A stretch of 64,000 bases of DNA from Pseudomonadota bacterium (lineage in GTDB: Bacteria > Pseudomonadota > Alphaproteobacteria > Rhizobiales > Xanthobacteraceae). The translations under genes and the position numbers were made by a program. The stretch is from the NCBI GenBank assembly GCA_018242205.1, contig JAFECJ010000003.1, positions 62,001-126,000 of the forward strand. The letters run 5' to 3'. Under the pieces are notes generated by a model that was not told the origin of the DNA, did no database searches, and saw only the letters and a program-made list of their open reading frames with translations. This document shows positions 1-8,697 of this stretch, one piece after another. How positions within the stretch are numbered: position 1 is the first letter of the stretch; the number at the start of each line of letters is the position of its first letter.

Positions 1-1
1 T

Positions 2-1294
2 CTGGCGCTGGTCCTGCTCGCGGCGCTCATCTTCATTCTCGGCAGCGGCGTCTGGATCGCGGTGGCGATCGGCATCGTCGGCTATATCGCCATGAACCTG
101 TCGGCCAGCGTGCCGGTCGGCTCGGTGCTGGCGACGACAGTGTGGAGTTCGAGTGCGTCGTGGACGCTCGCCGCGCTGCCGCTCTTCATCTGGATGGGCG
201 AAATCCTGTTCCGCACCCGGCTGTCGGAAGAGATGTTCCGCGGCCTGTCGCCCTGGGTGCAGTGGCTGCCGGGCCGTCTGGTGCATGTGAACGTCGTCGG
301 CTGCGGCATCTTTGCCGCGGTGTCGGGTTCATCGGCCGCGACCTGCGCCACCATCGGCAAGATCTCGCTGCCGGAGCTGGAAAAGCGCGGCTACGATCCC
401 GGTCTCGCTCTGGGCTCGCTGGCCGGCTCCGGCACGCTCGGCCTGCTCATACCGCCGTCGATTCCGATGGTGGTCTATGCCGTCACCGCCAACGTCTCGG
501 TGCTGCAGGTCTTCCTCGCCGGCTTCCTGCCGGGCGTCCTCGTGATGGTTTTGTACTCCGGCTACATCGCCGGCTGGTCGCTGCTCAATCCGTCGAAAGT
601 GCCGCCGCGCGATCCGCCGCTGCCATTCAAGGAAAAGCTGCGGCAGTCGACCAAGCTGCTGCCGTGCCTGCTCTTGATCCTCGCGGTGTTCTTCGCGCTG
701 GTGCTCGGTTTCGCCACCGCGACGGAATGCGCCGCCTGGGGCGTGACCGGCTCGCTGATCCTCGCCTGGTGGAGCGGCACGCTGACGCGCAAGACGTTCT
801 TCGAGAGCGTGATGAGCGCGACGCGGCTCACTTGCATGATCATGTTCATCCTCGCCGGTGCAGCCTTCGCCACGGCGGCGATGGCCTATACCGGCATTCC
901 GGCGGCGCTGGCGGTCTGGGTCAAGGGTCAGAACCTGACGCCGAGCATGCTCGCGCTGTATCTGTCGATCATGTACATCATCCTCGGCTGCCTGATCGAC
1001 GGCATCTCGATGATCGTGCTGACCGCCGTGGTCGTGCTGCCGATGGTGCAGCAGGCCGGCCTCGACCTGATCTGGTTCGGCATTTACCTGATCATCCATG
1101 TCGAGATGGCGCAGATCACGCCGCCGGTCGGCTTCAACCTGTTCGTGCTGCAAAGCATGAGCGGCAAGGACACGATGACGGTGGCCAAGGCGGCTTTTCC
1201 GTTCTTCATTCTGCTGCTGGCCGCCGTGTTCATCATCACCGAATTCCCGCAAATCGCTCTCGTTCTGCCCCGACTGGCGTTCCCGACCGGCTGA
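2..1294 (+). CDS. dctM: TRAP transporter large permease DctM (5' end outside window)
   Basis: This is the membrane channel subunit of a tripartite ATP-independent periplasmic (TRAP) transporter, which imports organic acids with sodium or proton gradients. The frame is open to the left edge, so the true start lies outside the window; an internal GTG at 62 is not the likely start because hydrophobic codons that fit the first DctM helix precede it. The protein is a series of hydrophobic helices with the small-residue segment GSSAATCATIG and the loop GTLGLLIPPSIPMVVYAV typical of DctM. The binding protein gene follows 70 bases downstream. The small DctQ subunit is presumably just upstream. The substrate cannot be read from sequence. 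Confidence 0.93.
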   Translation: MALVLLAALIFILGSGVWIAVAIGIVGYIAMNLSASVPVGSVLATTVWSSSASWTLAALPLFIWMGEILFRTRLSEEMFRGLSPWVQWLPGRLVHVNVVGCGIFAAVSGSSAATCATIGKISLPELEKRGYDPGLALGSLAGSGTLGLLIPPSIPMVVYAVTANVSVLQVFLAGFLPGVLVMVLYSGYIAGWSLLNPSKVPPRDPPLPFKEKLRQSTKLLPCLLLILAVFFALVLGFATATECAAWGVTGSLILAWWSGTLTRKTFFESVMSATRLTCMIMFILAGAAFATAAMAYTGIPAALAVWVKGQNLTPSMLALYLSIMYIILGCLIDGISMIVLTAVVVLPMVQQAGLDLIWFGIYLIIHVEMAQITPPVGFNLFVLQSMSGKDTMTVAKAAFPFFILLLAAVFIITEFPQIALVLPRLAFPTG

Positions 1295-1364
1295 CGGGGC
1301 TTGCTTTGCCGGGGACGTTTTCTGCTAGGATTTGGACAATCAACAGCAAGGTGTGAGGCAAACA

Positions 1365-2351
1365 ATGTCAAAACCGATGATCCGTACTGCCATGCTCGGC
1401 CTGTTGGCCGCCGCTGCGCTCAGCGTGCAGCCGGCCGTGGCCCAGACCAAATGGAATCTTCCGGCCGCTTATCCGGCCGATAATCCGCACAGCGTCAACC
1501 TGTCGATGTTTGCCAAGGACGTCGCCGACGCCACCAAGGGCAAGCTCGAAATCACGGTTCATCCGGGCGCGTCACTATTCAAGGCGCCGGACATCAAGCG
1601 CGCCGTGCAGACCGGGCAGGCGCAGGCCGGCGAAGTGCTGATCTCGATCCATGAGAATGAGGATCCGGTCTTCGGCGTCGACGTCGTGCCGTTCCTCGCG
1701 ACCAGCTTCCCCGAAGCCAAGAAGCTGTGGCTCGCCTCCAAGCCGATCATCGAGAAGAAGCTCGCGGCGCAGGGTCTCAAGGTGTTGTTCGCGGTGCCGT
1801 GGGCGCCGCAGGGCATCTATACCAAGAAGGACCTCAACACGATCGAGGACATGAAGGGCCTCAAGTGGCGCGCCTATAACGTCGGCACCGCGCGCATCGG
1901 CGAACTCGTCGGCGCCCAGACCGTGACGATCCAGGCCGCCGAACTGCCGCAGGCGCTGGCGACCGGCGTGGTCAACTCCTTCATGTCGTCGGGCGGCACC
2001 GGCTACGACTCGAAGGTCTGGGAAACCCTGACCAACTTCTATGACGTGCAGGCCTGGATCCCGAAGGACATCACCTTCGTCAACAAGGCGGCGTTCGATG
2101 CGCTCGACAAGCCGACGCAGGAAGCCGTGCTGAAGGCGGCCGCGACCGCCGAAGCCCGCGGTTGGAAGATGTGGGAAGAGAAGGCCGGCTGGTACCTCGA
2201 CCAGCTCAAGGCCAAGGGCATGAAAGTTCAGCCGCCGAGCGCCGCGCTCAAGGCCAGCCTGAAGAAGATCGGCGAGCAGCTCACCGCCGACTGGAAGAAG
2301 AAGGCCGGCGCCGACGGCGAGGCGATCCTCGCGGCCTACAACAAGAAGTAA
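1365..2351 (+). CDS. dctP: TRAP transporter substrate-binding protein DctP
   Basis: This is the periplasmic solute-binding subunit of the TRAP transporter; it captures a carboxylate ligand and delivers it to the DctQM membrane complex. The ATG at 1365 was chosen over an upstream in-frame ATG at 1332 because it follows GAGG at good spacing and opens directly into a signal peptide (MSKPMIRTAML, hydrophobic core, AVA-Q cleavage near residue 27). The mature part has the DctP pattern, including the segment around EDMKGLKWRAYN and the conserved arginine that salt-bridges the ligand carboxylate in the family. The length of 328 residues is normal. A strong terminator follows, so this probably ends the operon. 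Confidence 0.93.
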   Translation: MSKPMIRTAMLGLLAAAALSVQPAVAQTKWNLPAAYPADNPHSVNLSMFAKDVADATKGKLEITVHPGASLFKAPDIKRAVQTGQAQAGEVLISIHENEDPVFGVDVVPFLATSFPEAKKLWLASKPIIEKKLAAQGLKVLFAVPWAPQGIYTKKDLNTIEDMKGLKWRAYNVGTARIGELVGAQTVTIQAAELPQALATGVVNSFMSSGGTGYDSKVWETLTNFYDVQAWIPKDITFVNKAAFDALDKPTQEAVLKAAATAEARGWKMWEEKAGWYLDQLKAKGMKVQPPSAALKASLKKIGEQLTADWKKKAGADGEAILAAYNKK

Positions 2352-2380
2352 GAAACGCTCCCTAATCCGGAGCCACAGGA

Positions 2381-2414
2381 GCCGGCGCATGCCATCCGCA
2401 TGCGCCGGCTTTTC
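2381..2414 (+). terminator. Rho-independent terminator after dctP
   Basis: A perfect 12-bp stem (GCCGGCGCATGC pairing with GCATGCGCCGGC) closes a 5-base loop and is followed by TTTTC. It lies 29 bases after the dctP stop and is oriented for the TRAP operon. Confidence 0.88.
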
Positions 2415-2435
2415 TATTGACGATAGCTGTCGCCG

Positions 2436-2600
2436 CTACAGTCGTCCCATCAGGATCAGAATCAGCAGCACGATGATCACAAGGCCCAGGCCGCCGCCGC
2501 CGTAATAGCCGGTGCCGTAGAATGGGCCGCCGCCGATGCCGGAGAAGCCGCCGAGCAAAGCGATGATCAGAATAATCAGAATGATGGTGCCAATAGACAT
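2436..2600 (-). CDS. DUF3309-family small membrane protein
   Basis: A 54-residue protein with two hydrophobic segments (MSIGTIILIILIIALLGG at the start and LGLVIIVLLILILMGRL at the end) separated by a Gly/Tyr-rich linker (GIGGGPFYGTGYYGGGG). This is the pattern of the DUF3309 family, whose function is unknown. The ATG at 2600 was chosen because AAGGAGA precedes it by eight bases; a longer frame reaching 2690 has no hydrophobic or coding character before this point. It is probably in the inner membrane. The gene converges on the TRAP operon and shares no operon with ompA. Confidence 0.8.
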   Translation of the reverse strand: MSIGTIILIILIIALLGGFSGIGGGPFYGTGYYGGGGLGLVIIVLLILILMGRL

Positions 2601-2739
2601 CGCACGATCTCCTTGGGAAATTGGTGTCGCCTCGATGCGCCGCTGGCGAGCCTCGCGGCTCCTTCCGTCCGACGGCGATGCCGGTGACAACGGGGCGGGG
2701 TGATGAAAGTTCCCGGAAATCCGGTTTGATGGCTTGGCC

Positions 2740-2778
2740 GGAAATAGAAACAGCCCCCGGACAACGTCCGGAGGCTGT
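2740..2778 (-). terminator. Rho-independent terminator of the OmpA-family gene
   Basis: Read on the minus strand, a stem of about 12 pairs with one mismatch (ACAGCC..CCGGAC against GTCCGG..GGCTGT) closes a 3-base loop and is followed by a T-rich stretch TTTCTATTTC. It starts about 30 bases beyond the stop of the OmpA-family gene. Confidence 0.85.
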
Positions 2779-2807
2779 TCTTGCTTCGGGCTGTTGGTGG
2801 TGCTCGG

Positions 2808-4430
2808 TTAGCGGCCCGCCTGTCGGTCGATCAGTGGCGTGATGCGTCGGATCGAGACGCGGCGGTTCTCGCGGGACGGTCCGTCGGTCGGCACCTTGAG
2901 ATATTCCTCACCGTAGCCTTGCGTCACCAGGTTTTCCGGCGGTACCTGAAATTGCTCGGTGAGTGCCACCGCCACGGCTTCGGCGCGGCGATCGGACAGC
3001 GACAGGTTGTCCTCGGCGTTGCCGACGGCGTCGGTATGGCCTTCGATCAGGAACACCTCGCGCGGATTGCGTGAGATGGCGCGGTTGAGGCCGTCGGCGA
3101 TTTCGGCCAGCCGATCGATCTGGCTCGGCGTCAGCTGCCATGAACCGCTGTCGAAGTGGATGTCGAGATCGATGCGCGGCATGTAGGCGCGCAGCGGTTC
3201 GCTGTAGCGGACTTCCTCGAGCGTATAGCGGCGATCGATGCGCTCGATCGGCGGTGCCATGAAGAGACTCCAGATGGCATCGCGCGTGATGCCGTCGCCA
3301 TCGAGGATGTAGCGGTCCCGCGGGCCGCGCCAACGCGGCGGCGGCACGTTGACGAAGAAGTTCTGTTGCGGACCGCTATAGCTATTGTCGATGATCACGA
3401 TCTGGCGGCCATCGCGATCGCGGCGGACACGGCGCAGCAGCCGGCCGCTACGGTCGGTGGTGGTGATGATTTGCGTGCCGTCCGGACGGACGATGACGCT
3501 GATCGTGTCATTGCCGCGCTCCATGACGCGCACGTCGCGCGCATCGACAGCGAAGCGGTCGGCTTCGTTGTGGCGGATGAAGGTGCGATTGCCGTCGCGC
3601 ACGATGGTTCGATCACCCTCGGTGATGATGGTGCGATTGCCCTCGCGCACTTCATGACGTTCGCGGCGCAGATCCTCGACGCCGCGCGTCGGCGCCTGGT
3701 TGTTGCGGCGAATGAAGTCGGCGGCCGAGCGGGCCTGGGTCGGCGGCGGCGGTGGCGCAATCGCCGGACGATTGGGCTGCGGCGCGCGAGCGGCCGTGCC
3801 GTTGGGCGGCTGGTTCGGACCCTGTTGCGGCTGCTGTTGAGCCGCCGGCGCCGGTGGCGCAGCCGGTTTGGTTTGGGCGGCCGACGGTGGTGGTGGCGGC
3901 GCAGCCGGTTTGGTTTGCGCGGCCGGCGGTGGTGGCGGCGCAGTTGGTTTGGTCTGCGCAGCCGGAGGTGGCGGTGGGGCAGGCGGTTTGGTCTGCGCCG
4001 CTGGAGGCGGCGGTGGCGCAGCCGGTTTGGGCTGAGCCGCCGGAGGCGGAGGTGGCGCAGCGGGCTTCGGCTGGGCGGCAGGCGGCGGCACGGTCGGACG
4101 CGGCGGCGCAGGCGGATGTGCGGCCGGCGGGGGCGGCGGTGCGGGGTGATGGACGGCCGGAGGCGGCGGCGGCGCCGGGTGATGGATGGCGGGCGGCGGC
4201 GGAGGCGCCGGTGGCTTGGCGGCTGGCGGCGGTCCATGCGGCGCCGGCGGCTTTTTCGGTTCTTCCTTCTTCTTATTATCCGCAGGCGGCGGACCCGGCG
4301 GCGGCGCGGGCTCGGTCTGGGCGATCACCAGATTGGCGGGCGCGGCGTGAGCCTGCGAGGACGGCATAGCAAAGCCCGCGACTGCGGTCAGTGCGGTGCA
4401 GGCAAGCAGGAACGATCTGGCGGATGTCAT
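2808..4430 (-). CDS. OmpA-family outer-membrane/peptidoglycan-associated protein with Pro-rich region
   Basis: A predicted exported 540-residue protein. From the chosen ATG at 4430 it starts with a signal peptide (MTSARSFLLACTALTAVAG..., ending near AHAA). Residues about 38-225 are low complexity: repeats of PAAPPPPPAAQTKP and related units. A middle segment near 260-290 repeats a short motif (GNRTIITEGDRTI, GNRTFIRH). The C-terminal 120 residues are an OmpA/MotB-type peptidoglycan-binding domain, with the hallmark IEGHTDAVG and NLSLSDRRAEAVA followed by GYGEEY. The OmpA fold binds diaminopimelate in peptidoglycan, so the proline stretch probably spans the periplasm. No N-terminal beta-barrel is recognisable. 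A start at 4484 is possible but puts an unlikely leader before the signal peptide. Confidence 0.9.
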   Translation of the reverse strand: MTSARSFLLACTALTAVAGFAMPSSQAHAAPANLVIAQTEPAPPPGPPPADNKKKEEPKKPPAPHGPPPAAKPPAPPPPPAIHHPAPPPPPAVHHPAPPPPPAAHPPAPPRPTVPPPAAQPKPAAPPPPPAAQPKPAAPPPPPAAQTKPPAPPPPPAAQTKPTAPPPPPAAQTKPAAPPPPPSAAQTKPAAPPAPAAQQQPQQGPNQPPNGTAARAPQPNRPAIAPPPPPTQARSAADFIRRNNQAPTRGVEDLRRERHEVREGNRTIITEGDRTIVRDGNRTFIRHNEADRFAVDARDVRVMERGNDTISVIVRPDGTQIITTTDRSGRLLRRVRRDRDGRQIVIIDNSYSGPQQNFFVNVPPPRWRGPRDRYILDGDGITRDAIWSLFMAPPIERIDRRYTLEEVRYSEPLRAYMPRIDLDIHFDSGSWQLTPSQIDRLAEIADGLNRAISRNPREVFLIEGHTDAVGNAEDNLSLSDRRAEAVAVALTEQFQVPPENLVTQGYGEEYLKVPTDGPSRENRRVSIRRITPLIDRQAGR

Positions 4431-4658
4431 CGTGACAGGACTCCGGATTGAAGGGGAACGCGGCGCAACGACGGCAGACAGCAAGTTGCGCGATCAGGGC
4501 CCAAGGCGGGCCGGAATATCTCCTATTAACGCTGACGGCATGGTGCGGTTCCGAGGCTGAATTGCGACTGAACGGATTGCGGCGGAATTGTCACCAACTC
4601 TTTTGCAATCGTGGCGCGGCAACTCTAATGTCGCGGGCGCTGCAGCAAGGGGTAAGGC

Positions 4659-6245
4659 TTGTCGAGCGACGATAACGATCAACGCCTCAACCGGGCGCTT
4701 GCCGCATATTTGCGTCAGGAGATCCAGGCGCCGGCGCTGGCGATTGGCGACTTCCTCGACATCCTGAGCGAGGATGCGCGCCGCCTCGGCCGTGACGACA
4801 TCCTGAACGATCTCGACCGCATGCAGAGCGCCGCAGCCAAGCTCAACGCCTTTGTCGCCGCCGTGGTCGCCGGCCAGGGCGGAGCCGGCGACAACGATCA
4901 CGACTTCAACCGCCGTCTGCGCCACGACCTGCGTACGCCGCTCAATGCGGTCATCGGCTATAGCGAGATGCTGATCGAGGACATGGAAGGCGACGGCGAC
5001 AGCGCCTTGCGCGACGATCTCTTCAAGCTCAAGCAGGCCGCCGATCAGTTGCTCGGTCAGATCGACGCCATGGTGGCGCTGACGCACGCCGACGACGCGC
5101 CGATCGCGCAGGAAGACAAGCTCGCCGCTCACGCTGGCATCGTCGCCGACGTGCTGCGCACGGTGCAGCCGTTGCACATCGGCGCCTCGCACCTTCTCGA
5201 CCGGCAGAGCCGTATTCTCGTCGTCGACGACAACGCCGCCAATCGCGACGTTCTGGAGCGGCGGCTGACGCGCGAAGGCCATGCCGTCGTCACCGCCGCC
5301 GACGGCGCGCAGGGGCTCAAACTCGCCGCCGAGGGCGACTTCGATCTGGTGCTGCTCGATCTCATTATGCCGGAGGTCAGCGGCTTCGAGGTGCTGACGC
5401 GCCTCAAGAGCGACGCGCGCACCGCGCATGTCCCGGTCATCGTCATCTCGGCGCTCGACGAGCTCGACAGCGTCGTGCGCTGCATCGAGGCGGGCGCCGA
5501 GGACTACCTGCCGAAGCCGTTTGACCCGATCCTGCTGCGCACGCGCATCAACTCGTCGCTGGAGAAGAAGTGGTTGCGCGACCGCGAGAAGAAGTTCGTC
5601 GCCGACCTCGAGGCGGAGAAGAAAAAGTCTGAGACGCTGCTGCTCAACATCCTGCCGTCGAGCATCGTCAATCGCATGCGCGACGGCGAACTGAAGATCG
5701 CCGACCGTGTCTCCGAATCGACCATCCTGTTCTGCGATCTTGCCGGCTTCACCGTTCTGTCCGGCACCATGCCGGCCGAGCGCGTGCTCGATTTCCTCGG
5801 CCGCATCTTCACCGAGTTCGACGCGCTCGCCGCCGAGGCCGGCGTCGAGAAGATCAAGACCATCGGCGATGCCTATATGGCGGCGGCCGGCATTCCCGAG
5901 CCGCAGGCCGACCACGCCGAACGCATTGTCACCCTGGCGCCGCGCATGATGCGGGCGGTACGCGACGTCGCCGCCGAGACCGGCCTGGCGCTCAACGCCC
6001 GCATCGGCATCCACACCGGTCCGATCGTCGCCGGCGTCATCGGCACGCACAAATTCGCCTATGACGTCTGGGGCGACAGCGTCAACACCGCGAGCCGCAT
6101 GGAATCGCATTCGCTGACCGGTCGTATCCATCTGACCGAGGCGACCTGCCGGGCGCTCAAGGGGCGCTTTCCGCTCGAGCCGCGCGGCATCATTGAGGTG
6201 AAGGGCAAGGGCCCGATGGAGACGTATTTTCTGCTGGAGGAATGA
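4659..6245 (+). CDS. HisKA-REC-class III adenylate cyclase fusion
   Basis: A soluble 528-residue protein predicted to make cAMP under two-component control. Residues about 82-140 form a HisKA dimerisation segment with an intact H-box (H89 in RLRHDLRTPLNAVIGYSEML), but no HATPase domain follows. Residues 185-300 are a receiver domain with VVDD near 188-191, phosphoacceptor D234 and KPFD at 286-289. A coiled-coil stretch leads to a class III cyclase domain (about 350-528) with metal aspartates D360 and D404 and a lysine at 400 in the KTIGDAY motif, where guanylate cyclases have Glu; this argues for ATP as substrate. The later VWGDSVNTASRMES segment supplies the catalytic Asn and Arg. The TTG start follows AAGGGG. 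A hybrid kinase gene lies 52 bases downstream. Confidence 0.88.
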   Translation: MSSDDNDQRLNRALAAYLRQEIQAPALAIGDFLDILSEDARRLGRDDILNDLDRMQSAAAKLNAFVAAVVAGQGGAGDNDHDFNRRLRHDLRTPLNAVIGYSEMLIEDMEGDGDSALRDDLFKLKQAADQLLGQIDAMVALTHADDAPIAQEDKLAAHAGIVADVLRTVQPLHIGASHLLDRQSRILVVDDNAANRDVLERRLTREGHAVVTAADGAQGLKLAAEGDFDLVLLDLIMPEVSGFEVLTRLKSDARTAHVPVIVISALDELDSVVRCIEAGAEDYLPKPFDPILLRTRINSSLEKKWLRDREKKFVADLEAEKKKSETLLLNILPSSIVNRMRDGELKIADRVSESTILFCDLAGFTVLSGTMPAERVLDFLGRIFTEFDALAAEAGVEKIKTIGDAYMAAAGIPEPQADHAERIVTLAPRMMRAVRDVAAETGLALNARIGIHTGPIVAGVIGTHKFAYDVWGDSVNTASRMESHSLTGRIHLTEATCRALKGRFPLEPRGIIEVKGKGPMETYFLLEE

Positions 6246-6297
6246 GCGCGGCTGGCCTAAAGCTCGGGGCGCGCGCTGCCAATTGCGGGGCTGACCG

Positions 6298-8268
6298 GTG
6301 CAAGTCCATTTGAAGCGAACATTGTCGTCCGAGGAAGAACACGCCTTTCTGCGCGCGACGCTCGACCACATGCAGAACGGCGTCGCCATGTACGACGCCA
6401 AGCACAAGCTGGTCACTTGGAACCAGCGCTTCGTCGATTATCTGGAAATGCCCGAGGAATTCCTCGGTACCGACCGCACCTTCTCCGACTACATCCGCTA
6501 TCTCGGCACCCGCGGCGAATTCGGGCCCGATGCCGATATCGAGAAGGAGCTGGAGAAGCGCCTCAAGGTGCTGGCGACCTCGCATTCCTTCGAGCGCACG
6601 CGGCCGGACGGCATGGTCATGGAAGTGCGGCGTGACCCGGTGCCGGGCGGCGGTTTCATCGCCATCTACACCGATATCACCGAGCGCAAAAAGCAGGAAC
6701 TGGCGCTGCGCAAGGCGATGGAGGATGCCGAATCCGCTAACAAGGTGAAGTCGTCCTTCCTCGCCAATATGAGCCACGAACTGCGCACGCCGCTTAACGC
6801 CATCATCGGCTACAGCGAATTGCTGGCCGAGGACGCGCAGGACCGCGGGGACGAAGCGGCGCTCGGCGATCTGGAAAAGATCAGTGCCGCTGGCAAGCAT
6901 CTGCTCGGACTGATCAATGAAATTCTCGATCTCTCCAAGATCGAAGCCGGCAAGATGGAGGTCTATCTCGAGCGCGTCGATCTCAAGAAGGCGATCGCCG
7001 ACGTCAAGACCATCGTCGAGCCGATGATCGTCAAGAACGGGAACCGGCTGGTCATTGAATGCCCGCCGGATATCGGCGCGCTGAGGACCGACATCACCAA
7101 GATCAAGCAGTGCCTGATCAACCTGTTGAGCAACGCCGCCAAGTTCACCAAGCAGGGCACCGTGCTGCTGCGGCTGTCGCGCGAGACGGACGAGCACGGC
7201 GTCGAGCAGTTGCGCTTCGACGTCGGCGACAGCGGCATCGGCATGACGCCGGAGCAATTGGGTCGGCTGTTCCAGGCGTTTACCCAGGCCGATTCTTCGA
7301 CCACGCGGAATTTCGGTGGCACCGGACTCGGACTCACCATTACCCGGCATTTCGTCACCATGCTCGGCGGCACGATCGACGTCGTCAGTGCGCCGGGGAA
7401 GGGCACGACCTTCAGCATCGTGCTGCCCGATCGCGAAGGCGGCAACGCTGATGCGACCGTGGCCGAGGATCTCGGCCTGGCGCCGGAAGGCGTCGCCTCG
7501 GCGATCACCGTGCTGATCGTCGACGACGATCCGGCGGTGCACGATGTGTTGTCGGCGACGCTCGGCCGCGAGGGCTATGTTCTGCTGCACGCCCGCGACG
7601 GCGCCGAGGCGTTGGCCATCATGCGCAAAACGCCGCCCGACATCGTCACGCTCGACGTGCAGATGCCGAAGATCGACGGCTGGTCGGTGCTCGGCATCAT
7701 GAAGTCGGAGCCGGCGCTGGAGCAGATCCCGGTGATCATGCTGACCATCGTCGACGACCGCAATCTCGGCTTCTCGCTCGGCGCCTCGGAGTTCATGACC
7801 AAGCCGATCGATCGTAACCGGCTGACCGCGCTGTTGCGCAAGCTGGCGCCGGCGAAAGCCGACTCGGTGATCCTGATCGTTGACGACGATGCGGATGTGC
7901 GCGAGGTCGTGGCATCGACCGTCAAGGCGGCGGGCTTGACGCCGGCGCAGGCCGCCAATGGCCGCGAGGCGCTCGGCTGGCTCGCCAGCAACAAGACGCC
8001 GTCGCTTATCCTGCTCGATTTGATGATGCCGGAGATGGACGGCTTCGAATTTCTCGAGAAGGTGCGCGAAATCGACAGCATGAGCGAAGTGCCGATCGTC
8101 GTGCTCACCGCCAAGGATCTCAGCGAAAACGAACGCAGCGTGCTGGCCGAACGCACGCTGCTGGTGCTGAGCAAGAGCGGCCAACCGATCGGGACATTGG
8201 GTTCGGCGCTGTCGGCTTTGGCCCGCCGCCATCACGCCGCGTCACATCAGAATGTCGGACGAAAATAG
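6298..8268 (+). CDS. PAS-containing hybrid histidine kinase with two receiver domains
   Basis: A cytoplasmic 656-residue kinase without membrane segments. An N-terminal PAS-like sensor (residues about 8-125, ending ITERKKQE) is followed by HisKA (FLANMSHELRTPLNAIIGYS, with the phosphorylated His), HATPase_c (N-box INLLSNAAKF, G1 DSGIGMT, G2 GGTGLGL), and two receiver domains: REC1 about 400-520 (LIVDDDP, LDVQMP) and REC2 about 525-640 (LIVDDDA, LDLMMPEMDG). The C-terminal part of REC2 is less conserved but keeps a lysine in LVLSKSG. The start is a GTG with only a weak ribosome site. It probably shares a transcript with the upstream cyclase and the downstream response regulator and may phosphorylate one or both. 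Confidence 0.9.
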   Translation: MQVHLKRTLSSEEEHAFLRATLDHMQNGVAMYDAKHKLVTWNQRFVDYLEMPEEFLGTDRTFSDYIRYLGTRGEFGPDADIEKELEKRLKVLATSHSFERTRPDGMVMEVRRDPVPGGGFIAIYTDITERKKQELALRKAMEDAESANKVKSSFLANMSHELRTPLNAIIGYSELLAEDAQDRGDEAALGDLEKISAAGKHLLGLINEILDLSKIEAGKMEVYLERVDLKKAIADVKTIVEPMIVKNGNRLVIECPPDIGALRTDITKIKQCLINLLSNAAKFTKQGTVLLRLSRETDEHGVEQLRFDVGDSGIGMTPEQLGRLFQAFTQADSSTTRNFGGTGLGLTITRHFVTMLGGTIDVVSAPGKGTTFSIVLPDREGGNADATVAEDLGLAPEGVASAITVLIVDDDPAVHDVLSATLGREGYVLLHARDGAEALAIMRKTPPDIVTLDVQMPKIDGWSVLGIMKSEPALEQIPVIMLTIVDDRNLGFSLGASEFMTKPIDRNRLTALLRKLAPAKADSVILIVDDDADVREVVASTVKAAGLTPAQAANGREALGWLASNKTPSLILLDLMMPEMDGFEFLEKVREIDSMSEVPIVVLTAKDLSENERSVLAERTLLVLSKSGQPIGTLGSALSALARRHHAASHQNVGRK

Positions 8269-8280
8269 GGACTGCCGCTG

Positions 8281-8646
8281 ATGAAAGTTCTGCTGGTCGA
8301 AGACAATGAGATGAATCGCGACATGCTTTCTCGCCGTCTCGCGCGCAACGGCTACGAGGTGGTGATGGCGGTCGATGGTCAGCAGGCGGTGACCATGGCC
8401 GGTTCGGAAAGTCCCGACATCATTCTGATGGACATGAGCCTTCCGGTGATCGACGGCTGGGAGGCGACGCGCCGCGTCAAGGCCGATCCGGCGACGAAAG
8501 AGATTCCGGTGATCGCGCTGACCGCGCACGCCATGGCCGAAGACGAGAGCAAGGCGCGCAATGCCGGTTGCGACGACTTCGACACCAAGCCGGTCGATAT
8601 CCAGCGCCTGATCGGCAAGATGAAGGCGCTCACCGGCGAAGCGTGA
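8281..8646 (+). CDS. Single-domain response regulator (CheY/DivK-like)
   Basis: A 121-residue stand-alone receiver domain. It shows the acidic pair ED near residues 7-8, the phosphoacceptor Asp in ILMDMSLPVIDGWEA, the conserved Thr/Ala pair in ALTAHAM and the Lys in DTKPVD. There is no output domain, so it must act by protein contact or by passing phosphate on. It starts 12 bases after the hybrid kinase and is probably its partner. It resembles DivK-type regulators, but orthology to the cell-cycle protein DivK is not claimed. Confidence 0.9.
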   Translation: MKVLLVEDNEMNRDMLSRRLARNGYEVVMAVDGQQAVTMAGSESPDIILMDMSLPVIDGWEATRRVKADPATKEIPVIALTAHAMAEDESKARNAGCDDFDTKPVDIQRLIGKMKALTGEA

Positions 8647-8659
8647 CGCCAGAACTGGT

Positions 8660-8689
8660 GAGGGCCCGGCGATTTCCCGCCGAGCCCTC
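8660..8689. terminator. Hairpin between response regulator and rnpB, possible bidirectional terminator
   Basis: A stem of 11 pairs with one C/A mismatch (GAGGGC.CGGCG against CGCCG.GCCCTC) and a 6-base loop lies between two convergent genes. There is no T-run on either side, so its role as a terminator is inferred only from position. Confidence 0.45.
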
Positions 8690-8697
8690 GTCATCGT

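Noticed and set aside
3156..4451. 431-codon plus-strand frame opposite the OmpA gene
   Set aside because: It is an Arg/Trp-rich translation of the complement of proline codons; the minus strand carries a signal peptide and an OmpA domain.
4494..8235. Two long minus-strand frames (640 and 681 codons) opposite the cyclase and hybrid kinase
   Set aside because: They mirror genes with clear conserved motifs and show no recognisable domains themselves.
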